Source of the DNA: Brachybacterium kimchii
GTDB taxonomy: Bacteria > Actinomycetota > Actinomycetes > Actinomycetales > Dermabacteraceae
Direction of reading: 5' to 3'
Length of the DNA stretch: 64,000 nucleotides
Assembly (NCBI RefSeq): GCF_023373525.1
Contig: NZ_CP097218.1
Location: forward strand, 2,294,001 to 2,358,000
Shown one piece after another: positions 1 through 7,401 of this stretch (positions are counted from its first letter, which is position 1; every line of letters begins with the position of its first letter). A program made the position numbers and the translations under genes. A model generated the notes under the pieces. It worked only from the letters and a program-made list of their open reading frames with translations, was not told where the DNA came from and searched no databases.

Positions 1-692
1 TCATCACCAGTCCCGCGACCGTGCGCTCGCTCGTCGCCGTGGGTCTGCGGGTCCCCGCGGGCACCGAGATCGTCGCCGTCGGCGGTGCGACGGCCCGCGC
101 CCTGCACGAGGCCGGCCTCGAGGTCGACCTGGTCGCCGAGGGATCCGGGGCCGCGCTCGTCGAGGCGGTCCGCCGCCATCGGGACGCCGGGGGCTCGTCG
201 GCCCCGGGCCCAGGCTCAGGCCCGGCCCCGGACCCGGGCGCTCCCGCGCCGCGCGTGCTGCTGCCCGCCTCGTCGGCCGCCGCGCCGACCGTGCGCGAGG
301 GCCTCGAGGGCGCCGGCATGCGGGTCGAGCAGATCGACGCCTACCACCCGCAGCACGCACCCCTGCCCGCGCAGGTCGAGCGCGACCTGCCCGGCGGCGG
401 CTTCGACGCGATCGTGCTGACCAGCTCGATGATCGCCCGCCGCGCCGCCCAGATCGGCGTGCACCCGCGCACCGCCGTCGTCGTCATCGGCCGCCCCACC
501 CAGGAGGCCGCCGTCGACGCCGGGCTCCGGGTCGACGCGCGCGCCGAGCACCCCGACGCCCCCTCGCTCGCGCGCGCCGTGCACCTCGCGCTCGCGCCCG
601 AGACCACCACTCCCCCACCCACCAGCCTCGACAGCCCCACCGGCTCCACGAGCCGGACCAGCCCGACCCGACCCGCCGCCCCGAAGGAGTGA
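1..692 (+). CDS. hemD: Uroporphyrinogen-III synthase, C-terminal part (partial)
   Basis: This enzyme cyclises hydroxymethylbilane to uroporphyrinogen III in tetrapyrrole synthesis. The frame is already open at base 3. The first visible residues, ITSPATVRSL, match the conserved SPAT segment in the middle of HemD, so the N-terminal half lies outside the window. A Pro/Gly/Ala-rich stretch of about 20 residues interrupts the visible part and probably extends a surface loop. A second typical motif, VLTSSMIARR, follows. The stop is 6 bp before hemB, with hemB's ribosome site overlapping the end, so the genes are co-transcribed. The family call is secure from motif plus context; the length is unknown because of truncation. 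Confidence 0.88.
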   Translation, partial: ITSPATVRSLVAVGLRVPAGTEIVAVGGATARALHEAGLEVDLVAEGSGAALVEAVRRHRDAGGSSAPGPGSGPAPDPGAPAPRVLLPASSAAAPTVREGLEGAGMRVEQIDAYHPQHAPLPAQVERDLPGGGFDAIVLTSSMIARRAAQIGVHPRTAVVVIGRPTQEAAVDAGLRVDARAEHPDAPSLARAVHLALAPETTTPPPTSLDSPTGSTSRTSPTRPAAPKE

Positions 693-698
693 CACCCG

Positions 699-1763
699 AT
701 GACCTCCATCGATCCTGATCAGCGCGTCGCCGACTACCGCGCGCAGCTTCCCGCCCACCTCTCGCCCGCCCGTCGGCCCCGCCGCCTGCGCACCACCGAG
801 GCCATGCGCTCCCTGGTGCGCGAGACCACGCTGCGGCCGTCAGACCTGGTCCTGCCGATGTTCGTGCGCGAGGGGATCGACGCGCCCGTGCCGATCACCT
901 CGATGCCCGGGGTCGTCCAGCACACCGAGGACTCCCTGCTCGAGGCGGCCCGCGAGGCCGCCGACCGGGGCGTCGGCGGGATCATCCTGTTCGGCGTCCC
1001 CGCGACGAAGGACGCGGTGGGCTCCGCCGCGAGCGACCCCGACTCCTTCGTGAACCGGGCGATCGCGCGCCTCGCCGAGGAGATCGGCGAGGACCTCGTG
1101 ATCATGGCCGACCTCTGCCTGGACGAGTTCACCGACCACGGCCACTGCGGCGTCCTGGACTCCCGCGGCCGCGTCGACAACGACGCCACCCTGGTGCGCT
1201 ACCGCGAGATCGCCCTCGCGCAGGCCCGCGCGGGCGTCCACATGATCGGCCCCTCGGGGATGATGGACGGCCAGATCGCCGCGATCCGCGACGCCCTGGA
1301 CGAGGCCGGCTTCGGCGACGTCTCGATCTTCGCCTACAGCGCGAAGTACTCCTCGGCGTTCTACGGCCCGTTCCGCGAGGCCGTCGACTCCTCGCTCGAG
1401 GGCGATCGCCGCACCTACCAGCAGGATCCCGGCAACGGCAGGGAGGCCCGCCTCGAGGTCGAGCTCGACGTCGACGAGGGCGCGGACCTGGTGATGGTCA
1501 AGCCCGGCATGCCCTACCTCGACGTGCTGCGCGACATCGCCGACTCCTCCCCGGTGCCCGTGGGCAGCTACCAGATCAGCGGGGAGTACGCGATGATCGA
1601 GGCGGCGAGCGCGAACGGCTGGATCGACCGCGACCGCGCCATCATGGAATCGCTGCTCGGCTTCAAGCGCGCCGGCGCCTCGATGATCCTCACCTACTGG
1701 GCCTCCGAGGTCGCCGGCTGGATCCAGAACGGACTGCCCGCCCACCTGCGCCCGTTCGTCTGA
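699..1763 (+). CDS. hemB: Delta-aminolevulinic acid dehydratase (porphobilinogen synthase)
   Basis: This cytosolic heme-pathway enzyme condenses two 5-aminolevulinate molecules into porphobilinogen. The 354-residue product has the usual family length. The two active-site lysines are visible: K216 in [15 protein letters not shown] and K268 in [13 protein letters not shown], the Schiff-base lysine. The metal region reads [14 protein letters not shown]; it lacks the full three-Cys zinc site, so a Mg-type or mixed metal requirement is possible (inference). The ATG at 699 follows AAGGAG with good spacing. It sits between hemD and hemL in the standard actinobacterial heme order. Confidence 0.97.
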   Translation: MTSIDPDQRVADYRAQLPAHLSPARRPRRLRTTEAMRSLVRETTLRPSDLVLPMFVREGIDAPVPITSMPGVVQHTEDSLLEAAREAADRGVGGIILFGVPATKDAVGSAASDPDSFVNRAIARLAEEIGEDLVIMADLCLDEFTDHGHCGVLDSRGRVDNDATLVRYREIALAQARAGVHMIGPSGMMDGQIAAIRDALDEAGFGDVSIFAYSAKYSSAFYGPFREAVDSSLEGDRRTYQQDPGNGREARLEVELDVDEGADLVMVKPGMPYLDVLRDIADSSPVPVGSYQISGEYAMIEAASANGWIDRDRAIMESLLGFKRAGASMILTYWASEVAGWIQNGLPAHLRPFV

Positions 1764-1873
1764 GACCCCGCTCCGCCGCCGGCTCGGGCACCGCTCGACG
1801 TCCCGGCGCCGCCCGATGTCCCGGCGCCGCCCGCACTCCCACCCGTCCGCACTCCCTGAAGGAGACAGCACCC

Positions 1874-3232
1874 ATGACCCTGGACGAGACGACCTCCGAG
1901 TCCCTGTTCGACCGCGCCAAGCAGGTGATCCCCGCCGGCGTGAACTCGCCCGTGCGGGCCTTCGGCTCCGTGGGCGGCACCCCGCCGTTCATCGCCTCGG
2001 CCTCCGGCGCGCTGCTCACCGACGCCGACGGCCACGAGTACGTCGACCTCGTCGGCTCCTGGGGGCCGATGATCCTGGGGCACGCGAACCCGCGCGTCGT
2101 CGACGCCGTGCGCGAGGCCGCCGGTCGCGGCCTCTCCTTCGGCGCCCCGCAGACCGGCGAGGTCAGCCTCGTCGAGGAGCTCGTGCGCCGCGTGCGCCCG
2201 CTGCGGAAGGTGCGCCTGGTCAACTCCGGCACCGAGGCCACCATGAGCGCGCTGCGCGTGGCCCGCGCCGCCACCGGCCGCGACGTCGTCGTGAAGTTCG
2301 CCGGCTGCTACCACGGGCACGTCGACGCCCTCCTCGCCGAGGCCGGCAGCGGCGTCGCCACCTTCGCGATGCCCGGCTCCGCCGGCGTCACCGAGGGCAC
2401 CGCACGCGACACGATCGTGCTGCCCTACGGCGACCGCGACGCCGTGACCTCCCTGTTCGCCGAGCGCGGCGGGGAGATCGCCGCGATCATCACCGAGGCC
2501 GCGCCCGCGAACATGGGCGTTGTCACCCCGCCGGAGAGCTTCAACGCCTTCCTCGCCCAGACCGCCCACGCCGCCGGCGCGCTGCTGATCACCGACGAGG
2601 TGCTCACCGGCTTCCGCGCGAGCGCCGAAGGCTACTACGGCATCGACGGGCCGACGGCCGGCGGGACCCGTGCGGCCGACGGGGCAGGCGCTCCTCCTGT
2701 CGGAGGCTCGGACTGGGCTCCCGACCTCATGACTTTCGGCAAGGTCATCGGCGGCGGACTCCCGGTGGGCGCCTTCGGCGGCCGCGCCGACCTCATGGAT
2801 CTGCTCGCGCCGCTCGGGCCCGTCTACCAGGCGGGCACGCTCTCGGGGAACCCGCTCGCCACGGCCGCGGGCCTCGCGACCTTCGCCGGGCTCGACGACG
2901 CCGCCTACGCGCAGCTCGCACGCACCTCCTCGACGCTCCAGTCGCTCGTGGCCGACGCCCTCACCACCGCGGGCGTCCCCCACGTCATCCAGACCGCAGG
3001 CACCCTGTTCTCGGTGTTCTTCCGCGAGCAGCCCGTGACCACCTACGAGGACGCGAAGGACCAGGACACGGCTGCGTTCGGCCGCTTCTTCCACGCACTG
3101 CTGGAGGGCGGCGTCTACCTGCCGCCGTCGGCCTTCGAGGCCTGGTTCGTCTCCACCGCGCACGACGAGCAGATCGTCGACCGCATCGCCCAGGCCCTCC
3201 CTGCCGCGGCGCGCGCCGCAGCGCAGGGCTGA
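1874..3232 (+). CDS. hemL: Glutamate-1-semialdehyde 2,1-aminomutase
   Basis: This PLP enzyme makes 5-aminolevulinate from glutamate-1-semialdehyde, the C5-pathway entry to heme. Family signatures include the N-terminal [14 protein letters not shown], the phosphate/substrate segment [12 protein letters not shown] and the PLP lysine K290 in [16 protein letters not shown]. The ATG has an AAGGAGA ribosome site. The product is 452 residues, slightly long. The excess is a Gly/Ala/Pro-rich insert of about 25 residues ([16 protein letters not shown] and flanks) between the YYGI segment and the PLP lysine, where most HemL proteins go almost directly to PDLxTFGK. The gene lies 110 bp after hemB and is probably in the same operon. 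Confidence 0.96.
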   Translation: MTLDETTSESLFDRAKQVIPAGVNSPVRAFGSVGGTPPFIASASGALLTDADGHEYVDLVGSWGPMILGHANPRVVDAVREAAGRGLSFGAPQTGEVSLVEELVRRVRPLRKVRLVNSGTEATMSALRVARAATGRDVVVKFAGCYHGHVDALLAEAGSGVATFAMPGSAGVTEGTARDTIVLPYGDRDAVTSLFAERGGEIAAIITEAAPANMGVVTPPESFNAFLAQTAHAAGALLITDEVLTGFRASAEGYYGIDGPTAGGTRAADGAGAPPVGGSDWAPDLMTFGKVIGGGLPVGAFGGRADLMDLLAPLGPVYQAGTLSGNPLATAAGLATFAGLDDAAYAQLARTSSTLQSLVADALTTAGVPHVIQTAGTLFSVFFREQPVTTYEDAKDQDTAAFGRFFHALLEGGVYLPPSAFEAWFVSTAHDEQIVDRIAQALPAAARAAAQG

Positions 3233-3310
3233 GCGGGCGGGCGTGAGCGGGCTGCGCTGAGTGGGCGGGGTTGAGCGAGCGCGCCAGGACACTTGGGACT
3301 GGGACCGGAC

Positions 3311-3364
3311 TCGGGTCCGGGTTCGGGTTCGGGTTCGGGCTCGGGCTCGGGCTCGGGCTCAGGT
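3311..3364. repeat. Hexanucleotide simple repeat (TCGGGY)n
   Basis: Nine near-perfect copies of a 6-bp unit, TCGGGT then TCGGGC, lie downstream of hemL in non-coding sequence. A copy-number polymorphism is likely. No function is visible. The rest of 3233-3553 holds no recognisable gene. Confidence 0.9.
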
Positions 3365-3553
3365 TGGGCGCCGGTCTCGCTGTGCGTCGCCGTGTGTCCC
3401 ATGGGTGGCACGGCACGGGGCTCCCTGCGCACCATGGATGCGCGTCGTCCTCGGGGATGGCGCGCATGGCCGCCGACGTCGATCCCGCGCGTCGGTCGCC
3501 TTGCCGGGATCCCTCGTCGACCTCGACACGAGTTCTCGGCGTGCAGGCCGTAC

Positions 3554-3627
3554 CGCTCCGTAGCTCAGCCCGGTAGAGCAGCTCCCCCATAAGGAGCGTG
3601 TCGCAGGTTCGAATCCTGCCGGAGTGT
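3554..3627 (+). tRNA. tRNA with CAU anticodon (Met-like, atypical identity elements)
   Basis: A complete cloverleaf can be drawn by hand. The 7-bp acceptor is CGCTCCG/CGGAGTG with one G-U, the D stem is GCTC/GAGC, the anticodon stem is GCTCC/GGAGC, and the T stem is GCAGG/CCTGC with loop TTCGAAT. The anticodon at 3588-3590 is CAT. Several positions are odd: the base before the anticodon is C33 instead of the near-universal U33, the discriminator is T73, and the first pair is C1-G72. Bacterial elongator tRNA-Met normally has U33 and A73. It lacks the initiator C1xA72 mismatch and the three G-C pairs of the anticodon stem. CCA is not encoded. It may be a functional variant, a tRNA-Ile(CAU) relative or a decaying copy. 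Confidence 0.8.
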
Positions 3628-3738
3628 CCGCCGCCCAGGTGCTCGGCACCCGGATGCACGGCGCCCGCTCCCCGGCCCTGCCCCCGCCCGGCGTCGGCTC
3701 GCACGCTGGGGCCGTGGGGTTACAAGGAAAAGCGTTGA

Positions 3739-3788
3739 GTGCTACGTAGTTGTCGTTCTGAGCACTCATAACGACCGGTACGCAGCAC
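3739..3788. repeat. 50-bp imperfect palindrome, copy 1
   Basis: Arms of 24 nt flank a central CA. Going inward they read GTGCT, CGTA, GTCGTT, TGAG, with five mismatched positions. The copy at 3853 is nearly identical and starts exactly 114 bp later. The centre TGAGCACTCA and the CGTA element also occur in the longer palindromes at 19128 and 23009, which suggests one dispersed family. Confidence 0.85.
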
Positions 3789-3975
3789 TGTTCGAGCCAG
3801 CACCCGGTCCGCAGCACCTTTCGGGCCGATCTCGGGCTGGCCGGACCGTTGAATGCTACGTAGTTGTCGTTCTGAGCGCCCATAACGACCGTTGCGCAGC
3901 ACTGTTCGGGCCAGCTCCGGTTCCCAAGCACTGTTCGGGCCAACACCGGGGCCTCAGCGACGTTCGGGGCGCATC
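3782..3975. repeat. Imperfect ~28-bp tandem repeats around GCAGCACTGTTCGGG
   Basis: Five diverged copies of a unit resembling GCAGCACTGTTCGGGCCAGC start near 3782, 3810, 3895, 3923 and 3951, interleaved with the two 50-bp palindromes. There is no open reading frame with convincing codon usage here. The function is unknown. The arrangement is iteron-like but no replication gene is nearby. Confidence 0.7.
3853..3902. repeat. 50-bp imperfect palindrome, copy 2
   Basis: This is a second copy of the element at 3739, with the left arm almost unchanged and a more diverged right arm. The spacing of 114 bp between copies, together with the shared flanking tandem repeats, points to local duplication. 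Confidence 0.82.
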
Positions 3976-4140
3976 ACGTGCTGCCGCGTCCCGTGCCGTC
4001 GTTCTGGGATGCCCCTTCCCGTCGACGTCGGCAGACATGCCATCCCTCCCGTCCTCCCGTTCCGGGTCCAGCGAGTGACCATCGCCGCGCGGCGTCGCCG
4101 TCACCGCTGCTTGCGGAGCCGGTACGCGTAGCCTTCACCG

Positions 4141-4656
4141 GTGGACATCAACCCGTACGACACCCGCCAGCGGATCCTGCAGGCGCAGGACCAGGTGCAG
4201 GTCCAGCGGGAGGTCGCGCCGGACGCGGAGCTCGCCGGATGTCCCGGCTGCCCGTACTTCTGGACGTGCCCGGTGCCGCATCGCGGTGAAGAGGTGCGTC
4301 CACCCCGGGAGATCCACCTCGAGGACGTCACCGAGGAGATCGGCGAGCGCCGTCCCTTCCGTCCGCACGACGAGTCCGACATCGGTTGGACCGACGTCTG
4401 GATCGAGGAGGACGACGGTGCCGCCGACACGGCCGCGCGCCCGGCAGGCGACGGCCCGAAGGTCACATCGGAGGACGAGCCGAGCGACGCAGAGCAGTCG
4501 AGCGGCGGCAGCTCGCCGACTTCAGCGGGCCCGGCGGGCTCCCCAGGTTCCCCGGACTCCACGAACTCCTCGGGCTCCTCGAACTCCTCGAACTCCTCCG
4601 ACCACGACCCCACCTCGCGTCGACGCTGGTGGCAGCGTCGTTCGCGGCGAGGCTGA
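4141..4656 (+). CDS. Uncharacterised small protein with CPGCPYFWTCP motif and acidic Ser-rich tail
   Basis: Not recognised. The 171-residue product begins with a Gln-rich helical stretch (about residues 10-25). It then has CPGCPYFWTCP near residues 37-47, three cysteines that could bind metal or a thiol partner, followed by an acidic middle. It ends in a Ser/Asn-rich linker and a basic RRRWWQRRSRRG tail. Codon third positions are strongly G/C, unlike the opposite strand, so the plus frame is the coding one. The GTG start lies 6 nt behind a TAGCCT -10 box (4129-4134), which fits a leaderless mRNA. No signal peptide or membrane segment is seen. Confidence 0.7.
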   Translation: MDINPYDTRQRILQAQDQVQVQREVAPDAELAGCPGCPYFWTCPVPHRGEEVRPPREIHLEDVTEEIGERRPFRPHDESDIGWTDVWIEEDDGAADTAARPAGDGPKVTSEDEPSDAEQSSGGSSPTSAGPAGSPGSPDSTNSSGSSNSSNSSDHDPTSRRRWWQRRSRRG

Positions 4657-4749
4657 GTCTCCACGCGACCCGCGCAGCGGCGCGGGGTCCAGCAGATCGG
4701 CGCGGAAGTCAGCGCCCGGGATCAGCGACTCGACGGGAGCGCCGCGGGC

Positions 4750-6840
4750 TCACCGCCGCGGGGGCTTCCTGTGGAGGCCCTTGGGCGGCGCGAGGGGGCG
4801 CTGGGGCAGGCTGCGCACCGGTCCGTAGCGGCCCTCCTTCTCGGCCTCGGCGGACCGCTGGTGGCGGCCCTGGGGACCGCCGTCGCGCGGCGAGCTGGTC
4901 ACGCCGATCCAGCTGAGGTCACCGGCCCCGCTGTCCTCCCGGCCGTCGGCCCTGGCGTCGGCCGAGCCGCCGGCCCTGGAGTCGGCGGCTCGTCCGTTCC
5001 TGGCGTCGGCCACACCGCCCTCGGCATCGCCCCAGCCGTCGCCCCTGCCGTCGTCCCAGCCATCAGCCCTGCCGTCGGCCTGACCCGTCGCCCCGCCACC
5101 GGCCGCGCCATCGACCCGGCCAGTCGCCCTGCCGTCGGCTCCCCGGCCCGGCGCGCTGCGCCGCCGGGTGACCCGGCGGATCCTGCGCACCGCGCCGTCG
5201 GGCGAGCCGACCTCGACGAGCTCCCTGCTCGCCGACAGCGCGAGCAGCGCGAAGGGGAGGAAGCAGCCGATCACGAGCGCGGCGCCGCCGGAGGCGTCGG
5301 CCGGCATGAGGGCGAGCGCCACGGTCAGCACGCCGATCGGCACCGCCCAGAACCAGACGCCGGGGCGGCGCAGGGCGACCGCGATCACGCCCAGCAGCAG
5401 CACGGCCACGACCCGCAGCGGCGACTCGACGAGCAGCCGCAGGCCCGGGGTCCCGTCGAGGACCGAGCCGACCGCGCCGGGCGCTCCGTCGTCCGCGGAG
5501 CCCGGCAGGTTCTGCCTGCCGTGGGCGAAGGGGTCGAAGGTGTCGGCGACCTCCAGCAGGATCCCGTCGGCGGCGAGTCCGGGACGGTTCTGGGCGAGGT
5601 GCCACCAGATGCTCGGGAGCTGCTCCGCCTGCGCCGCGCTGACCGTGTCGTTCTCCGCCTCGAGGAGTCTCGCGGGAGCGCCGGGCGCGTAGCGGTCGGG
5701 CAGGGCGTCGACGTCGAAGATCTTCCCGAGCGCGTCGGTGTCCTCCGCGGACAGCGCGTCGGGGTCCTCGCCCAGCGCGAGGGCGATGCTCTGCGCCTGC
5801 AGCCCGTGCTGGGCGACCGGGTCCTCCGTGCCCAGCATCCCCTGGGAGGCCCCCAGGCGCGTGCCCACCAGGACCACGAGCAGCGGCACGACGAGCGCGA
5901 CCAGCGCCGCGCGCCAGGCCTCGCGGCCGCGGCGCACGATCACCGCCATCACCAGCATCACGATCACCAGGGGCACCGCGAGCGCGGAGCAGCTGAGCAG
6001 GAGCAGGGCGGCGAGAGCCCACTCGAGCACGCGTCCGCCGCGGATCTGTTCGCGCGAGTGGACGTGGTCGAGGCCGAGCGCGAGGAACCAGCACAGGGAT
6101 GCCGCGCCGACCGCTGCGGGAGAGAGCGACAGGGACCAGAGCGCGATCGGGACACCGCCGATCACGAGCACCGCGAGCGCGAGGGCGCAGAGCCCGTCGC
6201 TGCGCACCCAGCGCCCGAGCAGCGCCGCCGCCCGGCCGAGGGCCGCGAGCACGACGGCCAGCTGGACCAGGACCAGGACGCCGAGGCCCGCCCCGATGCC
6301 CCCGGTGAGGAGACGGCCGATGGCGAGCACGCATTCGAAAGCGACGATCACGAGCGGACTGCGGTGGCCGGACATGCCCTCGCCGCGCAGGGAGCCGGCC
6401 CGGAGGTCGCTGTCCGCCCATGCGCCGCCCCCGCCGAGCACCTCGCCCAGCAGAACGGGTGACCAGATCACGAGCAGCAGCAGGGCGAGGCGCCACCAGT
6501 TGCCCAGCAGCCAGCGGGCGGCCCGTGCGATCCGGGAGGGCCGACGGGAGGACCCCGTCGGCTCGCCCGCGCGCTCCTCGGCACGCGCGAGCGTGAAGCG
6601 CAGGAGGCCGCCGACGACGGTGAGCAGCGCGGCGTACATGACCGCGGTGTAGATCAGCAGGCCCACGACGAGCTTCGTGTGAGCGTCGAAGGCGCTCAGG
6701 AACAGCAGGTGCTCGCCCTGGTCATCGAAGGGATGGCGCGCGATCCAGCCCATCGTCGCGCACACCGTGAGGGCGCAGACCACCAGGATCGGGACGGCGA
6801 CGGCGCCGAACTTCTGGACACCTCGCAGTGCGCGCTCCAC
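4750..6840 (-). CDS. Large polytopic membrane protein, glycosyltransferase-like (DUF6020-like?)
   Basis: A 696-residue integral membrane protein with about 11-13 hydrophobic segments, one extracytoplasmic region rich in Asp/Ala (including LGEDPDALSAEDTDALG) and a long C-terminal cytoplasmic tail of Gly/Asp/Arg repeats. The layout, with WSPVLLGEVLG followed by MSGHRSPLVIV, resembles the WxPyLL...PG and NHHPV segments of DUF6020-type putative glycosyltransferases. This similarity is weak and read by eye. The open frame extends to 7095, but that part is low complexity. The GTG at 6840 has GAGGGG about 11 nt upstream, and a second GTG at 6849 is also possible. It is divergent from the GT-C-like gene at 7402, suggesting a shared role in cell-surface glycan assembly. 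Confidence 0.7.
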   Translation of the reverse strand: MERALRGVQKFGAVAVPILVVCALTVCATMGWIARHPFDDQGEHLLFLSAFDAHTKLVVGLLIYTAVMYAALLTVVGGLLRFTLARAEERAGEPTGSSRRPSRIARAARWLLGNWWRLALLLLVIWSPVLLGEVLGGGGAWADSDLRAGSLRGEGMSGHRSPLVIVAFECVLAIGRLLTGGIGAGLGVLVLVQLAVVLAALGRAAALLGRWVRSDGLCALALAVLVIGGVPIALWSLSLSPAAVGAASLCWFLALGLDHVHSREQIRGGRVLEWALAALLLLSCSALAVPLVIVMLVMAVIVRRGREAWRAALVALVVPLLVVLVGTRLGASQGMLGTEDPVAQHGLQAQSIALALGEDPDALSAEDTDALGKIFDVDALPDRYAPGAPARLLEAENDTVSAAQAEQLPSIWWHLAQNRPGLAADGILLEVADTFDPFAHGRQNLPGSADDGAPGAVGSVLDGTPGLRLLVESPLRVVAVLLLGVIAVALRRPGVWFWAVPIGVLTVALALMPADASGGAALVIGCFLPFALLALSASRELVEVGSPDGAVRRIRRVTRRRSAPGRGADGRATGRVDGAAGGGATGQADGRADGWDDGRGDGWGDAEGGVADARNGRAADSRAGGSADARADGREDSGAGDLSWIGVTSSPRDGGPQGRHQRSAEAEKEGRYGPVRSLPQRPLAPPKGLHRKPPRR

Positions 6841-7401
6841 TCCGGCCACTCCCCTCGTCCGTGCCTGCGGACCATTGTCCAGGAACGCAGGCCACGAGCG
6901 GGGAGGACACGGCCGTCGTCCCGCGGAAGTCGCAGCGAAGGCGCCCCACTTGTCCTGTTCTGCGCCGCTTCCGCGGCGCTTCCGCGCGGCTCCTGCGGCG
7001 CTTCCGGGCCGCGGCGGCCCGGCTTCGTCGTGCCCCATGTCGCATCCCGTCCGACGCTCGGTCAACGCCGGGCGTCGGCCCGATGAACTCCGCATGAAGC
7101 TTCCCGCGCATCGGGGCGCTGTCCTGGTGCGTCGCGCGGCGACGGCGCGATCTCTCCCAGGACGCCGGCGCCGCCCGGGCTATTCTCACGACGGCGGGTC
7201 GCGGATGGTCGGCCCGGTGGTGGCACGGCGTCCCGCGCAGGGACGCCGCACCCGGCCTCGTGGGGGATCGCGAGCCGGGTCGGGGCAGGCTCTCGTGCCT
7301 CAGCCGTGCCTCACGGGCCCTCCCATCCGCGCCGCTGATGCCCCTGCTCCTTCCGGGCAGCCGCACCCGTCCCGTCTCCCCGTCGTCGGAGGTTCGTCAC
7401 C
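6841..7401. other. Divergent intergenic region between two membrane-protein genes
   Basis: About 560 bp with no convincing gene. It contains GCGGCGCTTCCG-type short repeats around 6960-7020 and an AT-richer TATTCT box at 7181-7186 that could serve as the -10 of the rightward gene, leaving a leader of roughly 200 nt. An open frame on the minus strand continues through part of it but has low-complexity composition. Confidence 0.5.

Noticed and set aside
1694..3292. Large antisense frame opposite hemL
   Set aside because: Composition is Gly/Arg/Ala-rich with no domain, and hemL on the other strand is certain.
3311..3364. Telomere-like or origin-like repeat
   Set aside because: It is a short hexamer slippage repeat in a chromosome interior; no supporting features are present.
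3739..3976. CRISPR array
   Set aside because: Repeats are imperfect, the spacing is irregular, spacers are not unique, and there are no cas genes.
4771..6462. Antisense frame of over 560 codons opposite the large membrane protein
   Set aside because: It is rich in Arg/Glu/Asp/Gln with no hydrophobic segments or motifs, whereas the minus-strand frame shows regular transmembrane helices.
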